NCBI RefSeq assembly: GCF_900696085.1
Contig: NZ_CAADFC020000009.1
Coordinates: 310,001 to 374,000 of the forward strand
Origin: Bradyrhizobium ivorense
GTDB lineage: Bacteria; Pseudomonadota; Alphaproteobacteria; Rhizobiales; Xanthobacteraceae
Direction of reading: 5' to 3'
DNA: 64,000 bases
Part shown: positions 25,176-34,075 of the stretch, piece by piece
How positions within the stretch are numbered: position 1 is the first letter of the stretch
Layout of the letters: each line of letters opens with the position of its first letter
Position numbers and translations under genes: made by a program
Notes under the pieces: model-generated
Told to the model about the DNA's origin: nothing
What the model saw: only the letters and a program-made list of their open reading frames with translations
Database searches by the model: none

Positions 25176-25198
25176 ATTGATTATGAAATTGGATCAAT
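25176..25198. promoter_or_regulatory. LysR-type operator (ATTGAT-N11-ATCAAT)
   Basis: A perfect 6-bp inverted repeat with an 11-base spacer, the T-N11-A pattern of LysR sites, ends four bases before the LysR gene and 81 bases before mdcA. It fits autoregulation and divergent control of mdcA-matA. The flanking region is AT-rich (GATATTCTATAATATG), with a likely -10. Confidence 0.65.
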
Positions 25199-25201
25199 CC
25201 G

Positions 25202-26062
25202 ATGCTCGAGCTTGAACTCCTGCGGGCCTTCGTCGCGGTGGCGGATTGCGGCGGCTTTCATCGCGCGGCCGAGCAGCTGAATTTGACCCAGTCGACGATC
25301 AGCCAGCAGATCAAGCGGCTCGAGCTCGAAACCAAACGGCCGCTGTTCCGCCGCACCACGCGCAGCGTCGCGTTGACCGACGAGGGCGAGATGCTGCTCG
25401 GCGACGCGCGCCGCCTGCTGCAGCTCGAGGAGGCGGCGCGGCAGCGGCTGATGGCGCCGCGGCTGTCGGGATCGGTGCGGCTCGGCGTGGTCGAGGAAGT
25501 CGCCGGCGGTTCGCTGCCCTCGGCGCTCGGCCGCTTCTCGGCGCTGCATCGCGGCGTCAAGCTCGAGGTGCAGATCGGGGTCAGCGCCGAGCTGATCGAG
25601 CAGCTCGACGCCGGACGGCTCGACCTCGTATTCGCGAAGCGGCCGCTCGGCACCTCGAAGGGAAAGCTGGTGTGGCGGGAGCCAATGGTGTGGGCGGCGG
25701 CCGAGACCTTTGATTTCGTGCGCGGCGCGCCGCTGCCGCTGGCGCTGTATCGCGAACGCTCGGTGTCGCGCGATGCGGCATTGGCGGCGCTGCGCGACGG
25801 CGAGCTCACTTGGGAGATCGTCTACACCAGTCCGAGCCTGACCGGCGTCCGCGCCGCCGCGGTCGCGGGCCTTGCTATCACGCCGCTGCCGCTGAGCGCG
25901 GTCACCGCGGGGCTGCGCGTGCTCGGCGCGGGCGACGGCCTGCCGCCGCTGCCGGATCTCGAATTCGCAATCTACGAAAAGCGCCGGCCGGACAAGGCCG
26001 CGGAAGCGCTGGCGACTGCACTGCTCGCGCTGGCGCGCGGCCCGCTGCGGCCGACGATTTGA
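25202..26062 (+). CDS. LysR-family regulator of the malonate genes
   Basis: 286 residues. The N-terminal winged helix is typical (FVAVADCGGFHRAAEQLNLT, QSTISQQIKRLE). The effector domain begins near residue 90 (SGSVRLGVVEEVAGG). It is divergent from mdcA with a 106-base gap carrying the N11 inverted repeat, the classic LysR layout, so malonate or malonyl-CoA is the likely effector. The effector is inferred from context only. Confidence 0.88.
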   Translation: MLELELLRAFVAVADCGGFHRAAEQLNLTQSTISQQIKRLELETKRPLFRRTTRSVALTDEGEMLLGDARRLLQLEEAARQRLMAPRLSGSVRLGVVEEVAGGSLPSALGRFSALHRGVKLEVQIGVSAELIEQLDAGRLDLVFAKRPLGTSKGKLVWREPMVWAAAETFDFVRGAPLPLALYRERSVSRDAALAALRDGELTWEIVYTSPSLTGVRAAAVAGLAITPLPLSAVTAGLRVLGAGDGLPPLPDLEFAIYEKRRPDKAAEALATALLALARGPLRPTI

Positions 26063-26482
26063 GTGCGTGGGGTGCGCAGGATTGCAGGACCGACGTCTTC
26101 ACCAATCATCTCGTCTGGGGCTCACCCCTCTCCCCAACCCTCCCCCGCAAGGGGGGAGGGAGCCTGACCAGCGTGCTCACCTTACTGCCGATTGTTGCTC
26201 ATTCATTTCCGAGATTCATCAGGGGCACTGGTGAGGCAGGCACCGGCGGAAGGGTTCCCTCCCCCCTTGCGGGGGAGGGTTAGGGAGAGGGGTACCGCTT
26301 GCTCCGCTGCCTGACGAAGGCCGCGCGCGACGCGCTCCGCGGCTGCTCACGCCTCTCAAAGGAGCTTGTTCCCGGCCATTCCAACGAGAATCGTATTGAA
26401 CCCTTGGGCTTAGCCAAATTTTAAGCCGGCAGGCGTAGGTTCGACGCTGTGAGTTCAGTGGTCGAGAGTTTGTGAGTACGCC
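26063..26482. other. Intergenic region with a long inverted repeat
   Basis: 420 bases between the LysR gene and sciP. The first 230 hold the inverted repeat listed separately. The rest (26294-26482) contains the sciP promoter region with one TTAA (26419-26422) but no clear promoter boxes. Confidence 0.5.
26124..26293. repeat. Long inverted repeat element (38-bp arms)
   Basis: Left arm 26124-26161 and right arm 26256-26293 are reverse complements with a single mismatch, each made of C-rich and G-rich runs around CCCCCGCAAGGGGGG. The loop is 94 bases. Related C/G-rich hairpin elements occur at 41296, 47813 and 60568. Confidence 0.85.
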
Positions 26483-26758
26483 ATGACAGAACCCCATCGC
26501 CCGAGGGTGAAGTACGTCATCGGGCCTGACGGCAGCCCGTTGACGATTGCAGATTTGCCGGCGCCCGGCACCAAGCGCTGGGTGATCCGGCGCAAGGCCG
26601 AAGTGGTAGCCGCGGTCCGCGGCGGCCTGCTTTCCCTCGAGGAAGCCTGCAGCCGCTACACGCTGACCGTCGACGAATTCCTTTCCTGGCAGTTCTCGAT
26701 CGACCAGCACGGTCTGGCCGGGCTGCGCACCACACGGATCCAGCAGTATCGGCAATAA
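26483..26758 (+). CDS. sciP: SciP, CtrA inhibitory protein (DUF1153)
   Basis: 91 residues, the standard length. The sequence YVIGPDGSPLTIADLPAPG, TKRWVIRRKAEVVAAVRGGL, LSLEEACSRYTLTVDEFLSW and HGLAGLRTTRIQQYR matches the DUF1153/SciP family closely. In Caulobacter SciP binds CtrA and DNA and blocks CtrA-driven transcription. It stands directly before the fliF operon on the same strand, separated by a terminator and a CtrA-like site, so it likely controls flagellar genes locally as well as globally. Confidence 0.92.
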   Translation: MTEPHRPRVKYVIGPDGSPLTIADLPAPGTKRWVIRRKAEVVAAVRGGLLSLEEACSRYTLTVDEFLSWQFSIDQHGLAGLRTTRIQQYRQ

Positions 26759-26789
26759 ATCTCGCCCCAAAGGCGGCATTTGAACAAAA

Positions 26790-26819
26790 CCGGCTTCGTT
26801 TCGCGAAGCCGGCTTTTTT
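26790..26819 (+). terminator. Rho-independent terminator after sciP
   Basis: 9-bp stem CCGGCTTCG/CGAAGCCGG, 5-base loop, then TTTTTT (26814-26819). It separates sciP from fliF. Confidence 0.9.
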
Positions 26820-26843
26820 CATGTCCGCATTTTGCCGCGGTCC

Positions 26844-26857
26844 TTAATGGTCGTTAA
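26844..26857 (+). promoter_or_regulatory. CtrA-like binding site upstream of fliF
   Basis: TTAA (26844-26847) and TTAA (26854-26857) are separated by six bases; the CtrA consensus is TTAA-N7-TTAA. The second half reads TTAACCA, as in CtrA half-sites. It lies 82 bases before the fliF start. The short spacer makes the call uncertain, but sciP next door adds weight. Confidence 0.45.
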
Positions 26858-26938
26858 CCAGATGGAAACCATACCCTAGGCAATATTTGCCCAGTCGGAC
26901 CCGCTCTTCCCTTGGGGCCGAATCCCTGGGGGCGGTGC

Positions 26939-28564
26939 GTGCAAGGTCTGGTTGCTTTCCTGAGAGATCTTGGTGCGGCCCGCCTTGCGGCCATGGTGGC
27001 GGTCACCGCCGCCCTGATCGGCTTCTTCGCCTTCGTCATCATGCGCGTCACCACGCCGCAGATGACGACGCTGTTCACCGACCTGTCGACCGAGGATTCC
27101 TCTGGAATCATCAAGGAGCTGGAGCGCCAAGCGATCCCGTTCGAGCTGCGCAATGACGGCGCCGCGATCATGGTGCCGAAGGACAAGGTGACGCGGCTGC
27201 GCATGAAGCTCGCCGAGGGCGGCATGCCCAAAGGCGGCGGCGTCGGCTACGAGATCTTCGACAAATCGGACGCGCTGGGCACCACGAGCTTCGTCCAGAA
27301 CATCAATCATCTGCGCGCGCTGGAGGGCGAGCTCGCCCGCACCATCCGCGCCATCGACCGCGTCCAGGCCGCGCGCGTCCATCTGGTGCTGCCGGAGAAG
27401 CCGCTGTTCTCGCGCGAGACGCCGGAGCCGTCGGCCTCGATCGTGCTCCGGGTGCGCGGCGCGCTGGAGGCGCAGCAGATCCGCGCCATCCGCCATGTCG
27501 TCGCCTCCGCCGTCAACGGGCTGAAGCCGCAGCGGGTCTCGATCGTCGACGAGGCCGGGCAGTTGCTCGCCGACGGCGCGCAATCCGATGCCGACGCCGC
27601 GGTCGGCGACGAGCGCCGCGCCGCCTTCGAGAAGCGGATGCGCAAGCAGGTCGAGGACATCGTCTCCTCGGTGGTCGGCGCCGGCCGCGCCCGCGCCCAG
27701 CTCTCCGCCGACTTCGACTACAACAAGATCACCCAGACCTCGGACAAGTTCGATCCCGAAGGGCGGGTGCTGCGCTCGACCCAGACCCGCGAGGAATCGA
27801 GCCTCACCGCCGACAATAGCGGCCAGGTCACGGTCAACAACGAGCTGCCGGGCAACCAGAACCAGGACAACGCCGCACGCGCCCGCGACCAGAGCAAGAA
27901 GAGCGAGGAAACCAACAATTACGAGATTTCCCGCACCACCAAGACCGAGGTGACCGAGGCCGGCCGCGTCAACCGCATCTCGGTCGCGGTGCTGGTCGAC
28001 GGCGCCTATGCCAAGAACGAAAAAGGCGAGATGGTCTACCAGGACCGCAGCAAGGAGCAGCTCGACCGCATCGCCGCTTTGGTTCGTTCCGCGATCGGCT
28101 TCGACCAGAAGCGCGGCGACCAGGTCGAGGTGGTCAATCTGCGCTTCGCCGAGCCGCCGGCGAGCCAGCCGATCGCCGAGCCGACCGGCCTGCTCGGAAT
28201 GCTGCAATTCACCAAGGATGACGTGATGTACGTCATCGAGCTCGGCGTCATGATGATGCTCGGCCTCGTCGTGCTGTTCATGGTGATCCGCCCGCTGGTC
28301 AAGCGCATCGTCGCCGCCGACGTGATTCCCGCTCTGACCGGCGCCGCCGCGGTCCCTGTCCTCGCCGAGGCGCGCGCCGAAGCCGCCACCGGCCAGGCCC
28401 TGATCCCGAGCGGCAGCGGCGCGGCGCAGCTGATCGACGTCGCCCAGATCCAGGGCCAGGTCCATGCCCAGGCCGTGCACCGGGTCGGCGAGCTCGCCGA
28501 CCGCAATCCGAACGAGACCGTCTCGATCATCCGTCAATGGCTGAGCGAGCCTCAAGAGAGCTGA
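26939..28564 (+). CDS. fliF: Flagellar MS-ring protein FliF
   Basis: 541 residues. First membrane segment at about 12-36 ([17 protein letters not shown]), then ring-building motifs ([36 protein letters not shown]), a disordered periplasmic loop, and a second membrane segment near 430-450 ([19 protein letters not shown]). The C-terminal tail binds FliG. The GTG at 26939 is preferred; TTG 26912 in the same frame is possible. It starts the operon fliF-fliG-fliH-fliN-flbD, the same order as in Caulobacter. Confidence 0.93.
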   Translation: MQGLVAFLRDLGAARLAAMVAVTAALIGFFAFVIMRVTTPQMTTLFTDLSTEDSSGIIKELERQAIPFELRNDGAAIMVPKDKVTRLRMKLAEGGMPKGGGVGYEIFDKSDALGTTSFVQNINHLRALEGELARTIRAIDRVQAARVHLVLPEKPLFSRETPEPSASIVLRVRGALEAQQIRAIRHVVASAVNGLKPQRVSIVDEAGQLLADGAQSDADAAVGDERRAAFEKRMRKQVEDIVSSVVGAGRARAQLSADFDYNKITQTSDKFDPEGRVLRSTQTREESSLTADNSGQVTVNNELPGNQNQDNAARARDQSKKSEETNNYEISRTTKTEVTEAGRVNRISVAVLVDGAYAKNEKGEMVYQDRSKEQLDRIAALVRSAIGFDQKRGDQVEVVNLRFAEPPASQPIAEPTGLLGMLQFTKDDVMYVIELGVMMMLGLVVLFMVIRPLVKRIVAADVIPALTGAAAVPVLAEARAEAATGQALIPSGSGAAQLIDVAQIQGQVHAQAVHRVGELADRNPNETVSIIRQWLSEPQES

Positions 28565-28565
28565 C

Positions 28566-29651
28566 ATGGCCGGCGTACCGCAGACCACCAATGCCAACGA
28601 CATCACTAGCGTCCTGTCGACGCTGGCGAGCCGGCAGAACGGCCGCCCCAAGGCCAAGCCGATGGCCGGCCCGAAGCGCGCGGCGATTTTGATGCTGGCG
28701 CTCGGCGAGCAGTATGGCGGCAAGATCTGGTCGATGCTCGACGACGACGAGGTGCGCGAGCTGTCGGTCCACATGTCCACCCTCGGCACCGTCGAGGCCG
28801 AGGTGGTCGAGGATTTGATGCTCGAATTCGTCTCGCGGATGTCGGCCTCCGGCGCGCTGATGGGCAATTTCGACGCCACCGAGCGGCTGCTGCAGCAGTA
28901 CCTGCCGGCCGAGCGCGTCTCCGGCATCATGGACGAGATCCGCGGCCCTGCGGGGCGCAACATGTGGGAGAAACTCTCCAACGTGCAGGAAGAGGTGCTC
29001 GCCAACTATCTGAAGAACGAGTACCCGCAAACCATCGCCGTGGTGCTGTCGAAACTGAAGCCGGAGCACGCCGCGCGGGTGCTGGCGATCCTGCCCGAGG
29101 ACATCGCGCTCGACGTCGTCGGCCGCATGCTGCGGATGGAAGCGGTGCAGAAGGAAGTGATCGAGCGCGTCGAGCAGACGTTGCGCACCGAATTCATGTC
29201 GAACCTGTCGCAGACCCGCCGCCGCGACGCCCATGAGGTGATGGCGGAAATCTTCAACAATTTCGACCGCCAGACCGAGACCCGCTTCATCACCTCACTC
29301 GAAGAAGAGAACCGCGAATCCGCCGAGCGCATCAAGGCGCTGATGTTCACCTTCGACGATCTGATCAAACTCGACGCCGCCTCGGCGCAGACTTTGATGC
29401 GCAATATCGACAAGGACAAGCTCGGCGTCGCGCTGAAGAGCGCCAACGAGGAGGTGCGCAGCTTCTTCCTCGGCAACATGTCCTCGCGCGCCGGCAAGAT
29501 GCTGATGGACGACATGGCCGCGATGGGCCCGGTGCGGCTGCGCGACGTCGACGAGGCGCAGGCGCTGCTGGTCAACCTCGCCAAGGACATGGCCGCCCGC
29601 GGCGAAATCACGCTGACCAAGAACCGCGCCGACGACGAGCTGGTGTACTGA
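28566..29651 (+). CDS. fliG: Flagellar motor switch protein FliG
   Basis: 361 residues. [20 protein letters not shown] starts the N-terminal FliF-binding domain. [19 protein letters not shown] is the middle-domain EHPQ-type motif (EYPQ here). The C-terminal torque helix contains the charged set in [19 protein letters not shown]. It forms the rotor face that meets the stator. It starts one base after the fliF stop and overlaps fliH by one base, so translation is coupled. Confidence 0.95.
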   Translation: MAGVPQTTNANDITSVLSTLASRQNGRPKAKPMAGPKRAAILMLALGEQYGGKIWSMLDDDEVRELSVHMSTLGTVEAEVVEDLMLEFVSRMSASGALMGNFDATERLLQQYLPAERVSGIMDEIRGPAGRNMWEKLSNVQEEVLANYLKNEYPQTIAVVLSKLKPEHAARVLAILPEDIALDVVGRMLRMEAVQKEVIERVEQTLRTEFMSNLSQTRRRDAHEVMAEIFNNFDRQTETRFITSLEEENRESAERIKALMFTFDDLIKLDAASAQTLMRNIDKDKLGVALKSANEEVRSFFLGNMSSRAGKMLMDDMAAMGPVRLRDVDEAQALLVNLAKDMAARGEITLTKNRADDELVY

Positions 29652-30274
29652 TGGCCGCGCCCGCGAAATTCATGTTCGACACCGACTTCTCGGCACCCGA
29701 CCGTGCCCGCGAGCGCGCGGCGACGCCGGTCGAGATCGCGCAGAAGATCGCCGATGCCGAGGCGCGGGCCTATCGCGCCGGCTACGATGCCGCGCTGCGC
29801 GAGGCCAAGGTCGAGAGCGACCGCCGCTCCGCGCAGGCGCTGGAGGAGATCGGAACGTCGATCCGGGGCATTGCGGCGCGCTTTGCCGGCATCGAGATGC
29901 GGATGGAGACCGAGGCGGTCGACGTCGCGGTCGCGGTCGCCCGCAAGCTCTGCACCGAGCTGGTGGCGCGCGAGCCGCTCGGCGAGATCATGGCGCTGGT
30001 CAGCGACTGCTTCTCCCATCTGGTGGCGACGCCGCATCTCGTGGTGCGCATCAACGATGCGCTGTACGACGCGGCGCGCGACAGCATCGAGCGGATGGCG
30101 GCGCAGAACGGCTTCCAGGGCCGGCTGGTGATCCTGGCCGAACCGACGATTGCAACCGGCGACTGCCGGATCGAATGGGCCGACGGCGGCGTGGTGCTGG
30201 AGCGCGCCGCCATCGAGGCGAAGATCAACGAACTGGTCGGGCGCTATCTGGCGTCCCGCGGTCAGGCTGGCTGA
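29651..30274 (+). CDS. fliH: Flagellar export ATPase regulator FliH (FlbE type)
   Basis: 207 residues. The middle is a long helical region with regular Ala/Arg spacing (EARAYRAGYDAALREAKVES), as in FliH stalks. The C-terminal half has the FliH/YscL fold (VDVAVAVARKLCTELVAREP, GDCRIEWADGGVVLERAAIE). It would hold FliI inactive and link it to the C ring. Its ATG overlaps the fliG TGA. The position between fliG and fliN matches Caulobacter flbE. Confidence 0.85.
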   Translation: MAAPAKFMFDTDFSAPDRARERAATPVEIAQKIADAEARAYRAGYDAALREAKVESDRRSAQALEEIGTSIRGIAARFAGIEMRMETEAVDVAVAVARKLCTELVAREPLGEIMALVSDCFSHLVATPHLVVRINDALYDAARDSIERMAAQNGFQGRLVILAEPTIATGDCRIEWADGGVVLERAAIEAKINELVGRYLASRGQAG

Positions 30275-30294
30275 CGGCGATTGAGGGCTGAACC

Positions 30295-30645
30295 ATGAGC
30301 GACACCGACACCCACGTCCCGCTTCCCGATCTCAACGCGGCCGATGCGCCTACGATCGACGACATCGGCTACAACGAGGACGAAAATGCCTCGCGCATCG
30401 CCGCCGATCTCGAGGCCGTGTTCGACGTGCCGGTGCAGGTCTCGGCGGTGCTCGGCCGCTCCAAAATGGACGTCGGCGATCTCTTGAAGCTCGGGCCCGG
30501 CACCGTGCTGGAGCTCGACCGCCGCGTCGGCGAGGCGATCGACATCTATGTCAACAACCGCCTGGTGGCGCGTGGCGAAGTGGTGCTGGTGGAAGACAAG
30601 CTCGGCGTGACCATGACCGAAATCATCAAGGCGGAACGCTCTTAA
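30295..30645 (+). CDS. fliN: Flagellar motor switch protein FliN
   Basis: 116 residues. An acidic N-terminus precedes the SpoA domain: VFDVPVQVSAVLGRSKMDVG, DLLKLGPGTVLELDRRVGEA, IDIYVNNRLVARGEVVLVED. It builds the lower C ring together with FliM (not in this window). GAGG lies before the ATG. Part of the fliF operon. Confidence 0.95.
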   Translation: MSDTDTHVPLPDLNAADAPTIDDIGYNEDENASRIAADLEAVFDVPVQVSAVLGRSKMDVGDLLKLGPGTVLELDRRVGEAIDIYVNNRLVARGEVVLVEDKLGVTMTEIIKAERS

Positions 30646-30698
30646 CAATTTGCGGCAGCGCGCACGACCGGCGCGGCGAGACGAACAGGAGATTTTTC

Positions 30699-32084
30699 AT
30701 GCGGCTTCTCATCGTAGGCACCCTGAAGGGCCAGCTCACGACCGCCACCAAGATCGCGATGGAGAACGGCGCCACCGTCACCCACGCCGAGACCTCGGAC
30801 CAGGCGATGAACGTGGTGCGCGGCGGCAAGGGCGCCGATCTCTTGCTGGTCGATGTCGGGCTCGACATCCGCGATCTCGTGATGCGGCTCGAGGCCGAGC
30901 ACATCCACGTGCCGATCGTCGCCTGCGGCATCTCCAACGACGCCCGCGCCGCGGTCGCCGCGATCCACGCCGGCGCCAAGGAATACATCCCGCTGCCGCC
31001 CGATCCCGAGCTGATCGCAGCCGTGCTCGCCGCGGTCGCCAACGACGCCCGCGACCTGATCTGGCGCGACGAGGCGATGGGCCGGGTGATCAAGCTCGCG
31101 CAGCAGATCGCAGGCTCGGATGCGTCGGTGATGATCACCGGCGACTCCGGCACCGGCAAGGAGGTGCTGGCGCGCTACGTCCATTCCCGCTCGGCCCGCG
31201 CCAAGCGGCCGTTCATCTCGATCAACTGCGCGGCGATCCCGGAGCACCTGCTGGAATCCGAGCTGTTCGGCCATGAGAAGGGCGCCTTCACCGGCGCCGT
31301 CGCGCGCCGCATCGGCAAGTTCGAGGAGGCGACCGGCGGCACCCTGCTGCTCGACGAAATCTCCGAGATGGATGTCCGTTTGCAATCGAAGCTGCTGCGC
31401 GCGATCCAGGAGCGGGTGATCGACCGCGTCGGCGGCACGAGGCCCGTGCCGGTCGACATCCGGATCGTCGCGACCTCGAACCGCAATCTGTCGGAAGCGG
31501 TGCGCGCCGGCACCTTCCGCGAGGACCTGCTGTTTCGCCTCAACGTTGTCAACCTGAAGATCCCGCCGCTGCGCGATCGCCCGGCCGATATCCTCGAACT
31601 GGCGCAGCACTTCGCCAAGAAATATGCCGAGGCCAACGGCCTGCCGGTGCGGCCGCTCTCGGCGGAGGCGCGCCGCGTGCTGACCGCGAACCGCTGGCAG
31701 GGCAACGTCCGCGAGCTCGAAAACACCATCCACCGCTCGGTGCTGATGGCGCAGGGCGACGAGATCGGCCCCGACGCGATCATCACCCCGGACGGCGACC
31801 GGCTCGACCTTGCCAAGACCGCGCCCGCGGTCGCCCATGCCACGCTGGCCGCCGAGCAGGTCACCCGCGCGCTGGTCGGCCGCACCGTCGCCGACGTCGA
31901 GCGTGACCTGATCCTGGAGACGCTGAAGCATTGCCTCGGCAACCGCACCCACGCCGCCAACATTTTGGGCATCTCGATCCGCACCCTGCGCAACAAGCTG
32001 AACGAATATGCCGACGGCGGCATCCCGATCACCCCGGCCGGCAATGGCGGAGGCGACTACCAGCGCATCGCAACCGCTGGTTGA
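30699..32084 (+). CDS. flbD: Sigma-54-dependent flagellar activator FlbD
   Basis: 461 residues. The N-terminal receiver-like domain is degenerate: the acidic pair is missing (LLIVGTLKG) and the usual Lys region reads AKEYIPLPP, as in Caulobacter FlbD, which does not need phosphorylation. The AAA+ domain has Walker A GDSGTGKE (about 148-155) and GAFTGA (194-199), the loop that contacts sigma-54. A Fis-type helix-turn-helix ends the chain (NRTHAANILGISIRTLRNKL). Last gene of the fliF operon. It probably activates fliK-flgD through the sigma-54 promoter at 15570. Confidence 0.93.
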   Translation: MRLLIVGTLKGQLTTATKIAMENGATVTHAETSDQAMNVVRGGKGADLLLVDVGLDIRDLVMRLEAEHIHVPIVACGISNDARAAVAAIHAGAKEYIPLPPDPELIAAVLAAVANDARDLIWRDEAMGRVIKLAQQIAGSDASVMITGDSGTGKEVLARYVHSRSARAKRPFISINCAAIPEHLLESELFGHEKGAFTGAVARRIGKFEEATGGTLLLDEISEMDVRLQSKLLRAIQERVIDRVGGTRPVPVDIRIVATSNRNLSEAVRAGTFREDLLFRLNVVNLKIPPLRDRPADILELAQHFAKKYAEANGLPVRPLSAEARRVLTANRWQGNVRELENTIHRSVLMAQGDEIGPDAIITPDGDRLDLAKTAPAVAHATLAAEQVTRALVGRTVADVERDLILETLKHCLGNRTHAANILGISIRTLRNKLNEYADGGIPITPAGNGGGDYQRIATAG

Positions 32085-32097
32085 GTAACGCAAAACA

Positions 32098-32125
32098 GCG
32101 AGGCAGGCCCATGCGGCCGCCTCGC
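32098..32125. terminator. Possible bidirectional terminator
   Basis: GCGAGGC (32098-32104) pairs with GCCTCGC (32119-32125) between the convergent flbD and the small gene at 32127. There is no T tract, so the call is modest. Confidence 0.35.
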
Positions 32126-32126
32126 C

Positions 32127-32282
32127 TCACGAATAGTTCGGCGCGTCGGGCTTGCGGAAGATGTGGATCGGATCGCCGGGTGTGATATCGTGGCCGGTGA
32201 ACATCATATACGCATAGAGCGCGAGATAGCCGACGGCGACCGCGCCGACGAGATAGAACAGCCAGGTTCCCACGCGCTTCAT
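32127..32282 (-). CDS. Small single-span membrane protein
   Basis: 51 residues: KRVGTWLFYLVGAVAVGYLA forms one membrane span, followed by YAYMMFTGHDITPGDPIHIF and a short tail. The frame is clean from ATG 32282 to TGA. It is convergent with flbD. Function unknown. Confidence 0.6.
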   Translation of the reverse strand: MKRVGTWLFYLVGAVAVGYLALYAYMMFTGHDITPGDPIHIFRKPDAPNYS

Positions 32283-32468
32283 CGAACCGTCACGCCTCCG
32301 AAACATCGGAGGCTTCTAATCCGTCCGCCGGCAAAGCGCCACCGGCAACATGCCGCGCCTGCCGCCGCAGGCCCGCGGTGACGCCGCCGTTTCATCCCTT
32401 GAATCTTGGAACCAGTTGCCGTACTCAATCTCCCATTGTTTTAGACTTTCAAACAACTGGAGAGCGAT

Positions 32469-32852
32469 ATGGCTGTTTACGCGCAGACCAGCGGCATCCT
32501 GACCACCAATTCCGGGTCGTTCGTGGCGATACCAGGCCTTTCGATCACGATCCCGGAGGGCGTCGGCATCACCTCTATTATCATCCTGAACGTTCCGTTC
32601 CCCTACGCCCAGGGCAACGATACCCCAGGCGGCAGCTTCGGTATCACCGTCAACGGCGTGATGTCCGGGGTCGTCGCGGGCTTCACCTATAACGAGCCGA
32701 CCCCGCAATCCTTCGGCCGCGTCCCGACCACATTGGTGGTCGGCATCCCGCTCGGCAACAAACCGCAGGTCATCCAGGCGGTCTGGTCCGGCGTCCGCGG
32801 CAGCACCGTCACCATCGATACGCCGGCGACCCTGACCGCGATCATGAGCTAA
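32469..32852 (+). CDS. Unknown beta-rich protein
   Basis: 127 residues, strongly Thr/Gly/Val/Ile-rich with regular strand pattern (ITIPEGVGITSIIILNVPF, TTLVVGIPLGNKPQVIQAVW). No cysteines, almost no charged residues, no signal peptide. This composition suggests a compact beta-sandwich, perhaps self-assembling or surface-associated. GGAGAG precedes the ATG. No family recognised. Confidence 0.6.
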   Translation: MAVYAQTSGILTTNSGSFVAIPGLSITIPEGVGITSIIILNVPFPYAQGNDTPGGSFGITVNGVMSGVVAGFTYNEPTPQSFGRVPTTLVVGIPLGNKPQVIQAVWSGVRGSTVTIDTPATLTAIMS

Positions 32853-32937
32853 CGCCTGGCGTCGTCAGGCCAACACGCACGCGCTGCACGGCGGCGGCTG
32901 CCCCAATCAAGGGCGGCACCGCCGCTGCAAGCAACGT

Positions 32938-33432
32938 TCAGCCCACCGGTCCCGGGACCCAATAGTCTCCTGCAAGCGGGCTAACTTTCACGTCGTTAAT
33001 GACTCCGAGGTCCAGGCTCGGATCGAAATAGCGCATCGTTCGCTCGTTGAGGTCAATGATACGGCCGGGCCTTAACGGCCCCACGTCATTTATCTTGACG
33101 ATGACCTTCTTGCCGACGGCCTCGACGAGGGCATATTTCGGCCGTGCGCCAAATTGCACCCCACCAAATTTCCGGCGCAAACTCGTTTTGATGGCAGCCG
33201 CCCAGACAGAGGGATCATAGCGTTCGCCGGAGGCTGTGCTCGGACCGCCCTCCTCCTTGCCGGGCTTGAACGGGTTGTACGTGGAAGCCGCGCCAACGAT
33301 GGCATCCCCGGAGGCGGCATTGACGACGGCGCTTGAGTGAACTCCACGCTCTTCACTTCGAGCAACGGTAACAAAAACGGCAAGCGCGGCCAGGGCGCCG
33401 CAAACCGCGGCGCTCGAGCGGAACAACATCAT
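32938..33432 (-). CDS. RlpA-like double-psi beta-barrel protein, exported
   Basis: 164 residues. Signal peptide about 1-26. The RlpA-like region shows GAASTYNPFKPGKEEGGPST, ASGERYDPSVWAAAI and KKVIVKINDVGPLRPGRIID, then LNERTMRYFDP. RlpA proteins bind or cut peptidoglycan glycan strands; the short length and lack of a SPOR domain point to a small periplasmic version. The usual Asp in the NDxGP motif is present (INDVGP). Confidence 0.8.
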   Translation of the reverse strand: MMLFRSSAAVCGALAALAVFVTVARSEERGVHSSAVVNAASGDAIVGAASTYNPFKPGKEEGGPSTASGERYDPSVWAAAIKTSLRRKFGGVQFGARPKYALVEAVGKKVIVKINDVGPLRPGRIIDLNERTMRYFDPSLDLGVINDVKVSPLAGDYWVPGPVG

Positions 33433-33709
33433 ATCTCCTGTGATTTTCTCGATCGTCCGGTTCCCGAAATCGCAAACATGGTCGAGTGAACGCGGAAGCG
33501 TTCATGACCTCGCGCCAATCCTTTGCGGATTCGAGCCGACCCCCGGCTTAGGGAACCGTCGTGTGAACCAGAGTGGTCCTCACGCAGTGCTTTGAATTGT
33601 CAGCGATTAAGACAGAGATTGCGTCAGCAACATGGCTTGGTGGAGCCTCGCGTGAGTGGCGCGTACGATATTGGCCAATGTCAAGCCTTCGCGGGCGAGC
33701 TCTTCTGCG

Positions 33710-34075
33710 CTAATCCTCGTGATCGGTCGGTGGGCTGAGCGGAGGGCGCGGCTCGACGTCTTTCTCCAGCCGTTCGCCGGACGCAGAGGCACGACGGACC
33801 GCCGGCGAAGGCGCGATCGGGCTGCGATCAGCACCCGGCTCGACGACAGCGTCGGCATGAGCCTTCATTAACGCATCCAGCCTCAACACCCGATCGATTT
33901 TCATCTTGACGCGGCGCGCGGCCAGCAATCCCAGGACCGCCTGGATCTTGCCCGCGAAGTTGCGATTGCCGATCGAAAACGAGTAACGCCAGGCGCCTGC
34001 GGTCTCGTCTTCCGTGATCAGGAAATGAATTGACCGGTGCGTGCCGCTCTGTTGAGCTCGTCCTGGTCCAGTCAT
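33710..34075 (-). CDS. Unknown protein, paralogue of the gene at 63287
   Basis: 121 residues. The core WRYSFSIGNRNFAGKIQAVL, then GLLAARRVKMKIDRVLRL, parallels WKWRFQIGNRVFTGKTEAKL and LDLLAIRRVQLRIDREL in the product of 63287-63493. The tail after residue 70 is Pro/Arg-rich and differs. ATG 34075 is chosen; a TTG at 34129 extends the frame. The family is unknown to me; the shared domain is a short beta-hairpin plus a basic helix. Confidence 0.6.
   Translation of the reverse strand: MTGPGRAQQSGTHRSIHFLITEDETAGAWRYSFSIGNRNFAGKIQAVLGLLAARRVKMKIDRVLRLDALMKAHADAVVEPGADRSPIAPSPAVRRASASGERLEKDVEPRPPLSPPTDHED

Noticed and set aside
26875..26892. Sigma-54 promoter before fliF (GGCAATATTTGC)
   Set aside because: The GG and GC elements are eight bases apart, not ten, so the fit fails.
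30642..32093. 483-codon minus-strand frame
   Set aside because: Antisense to flbD, which has an intact AAA+ domain.
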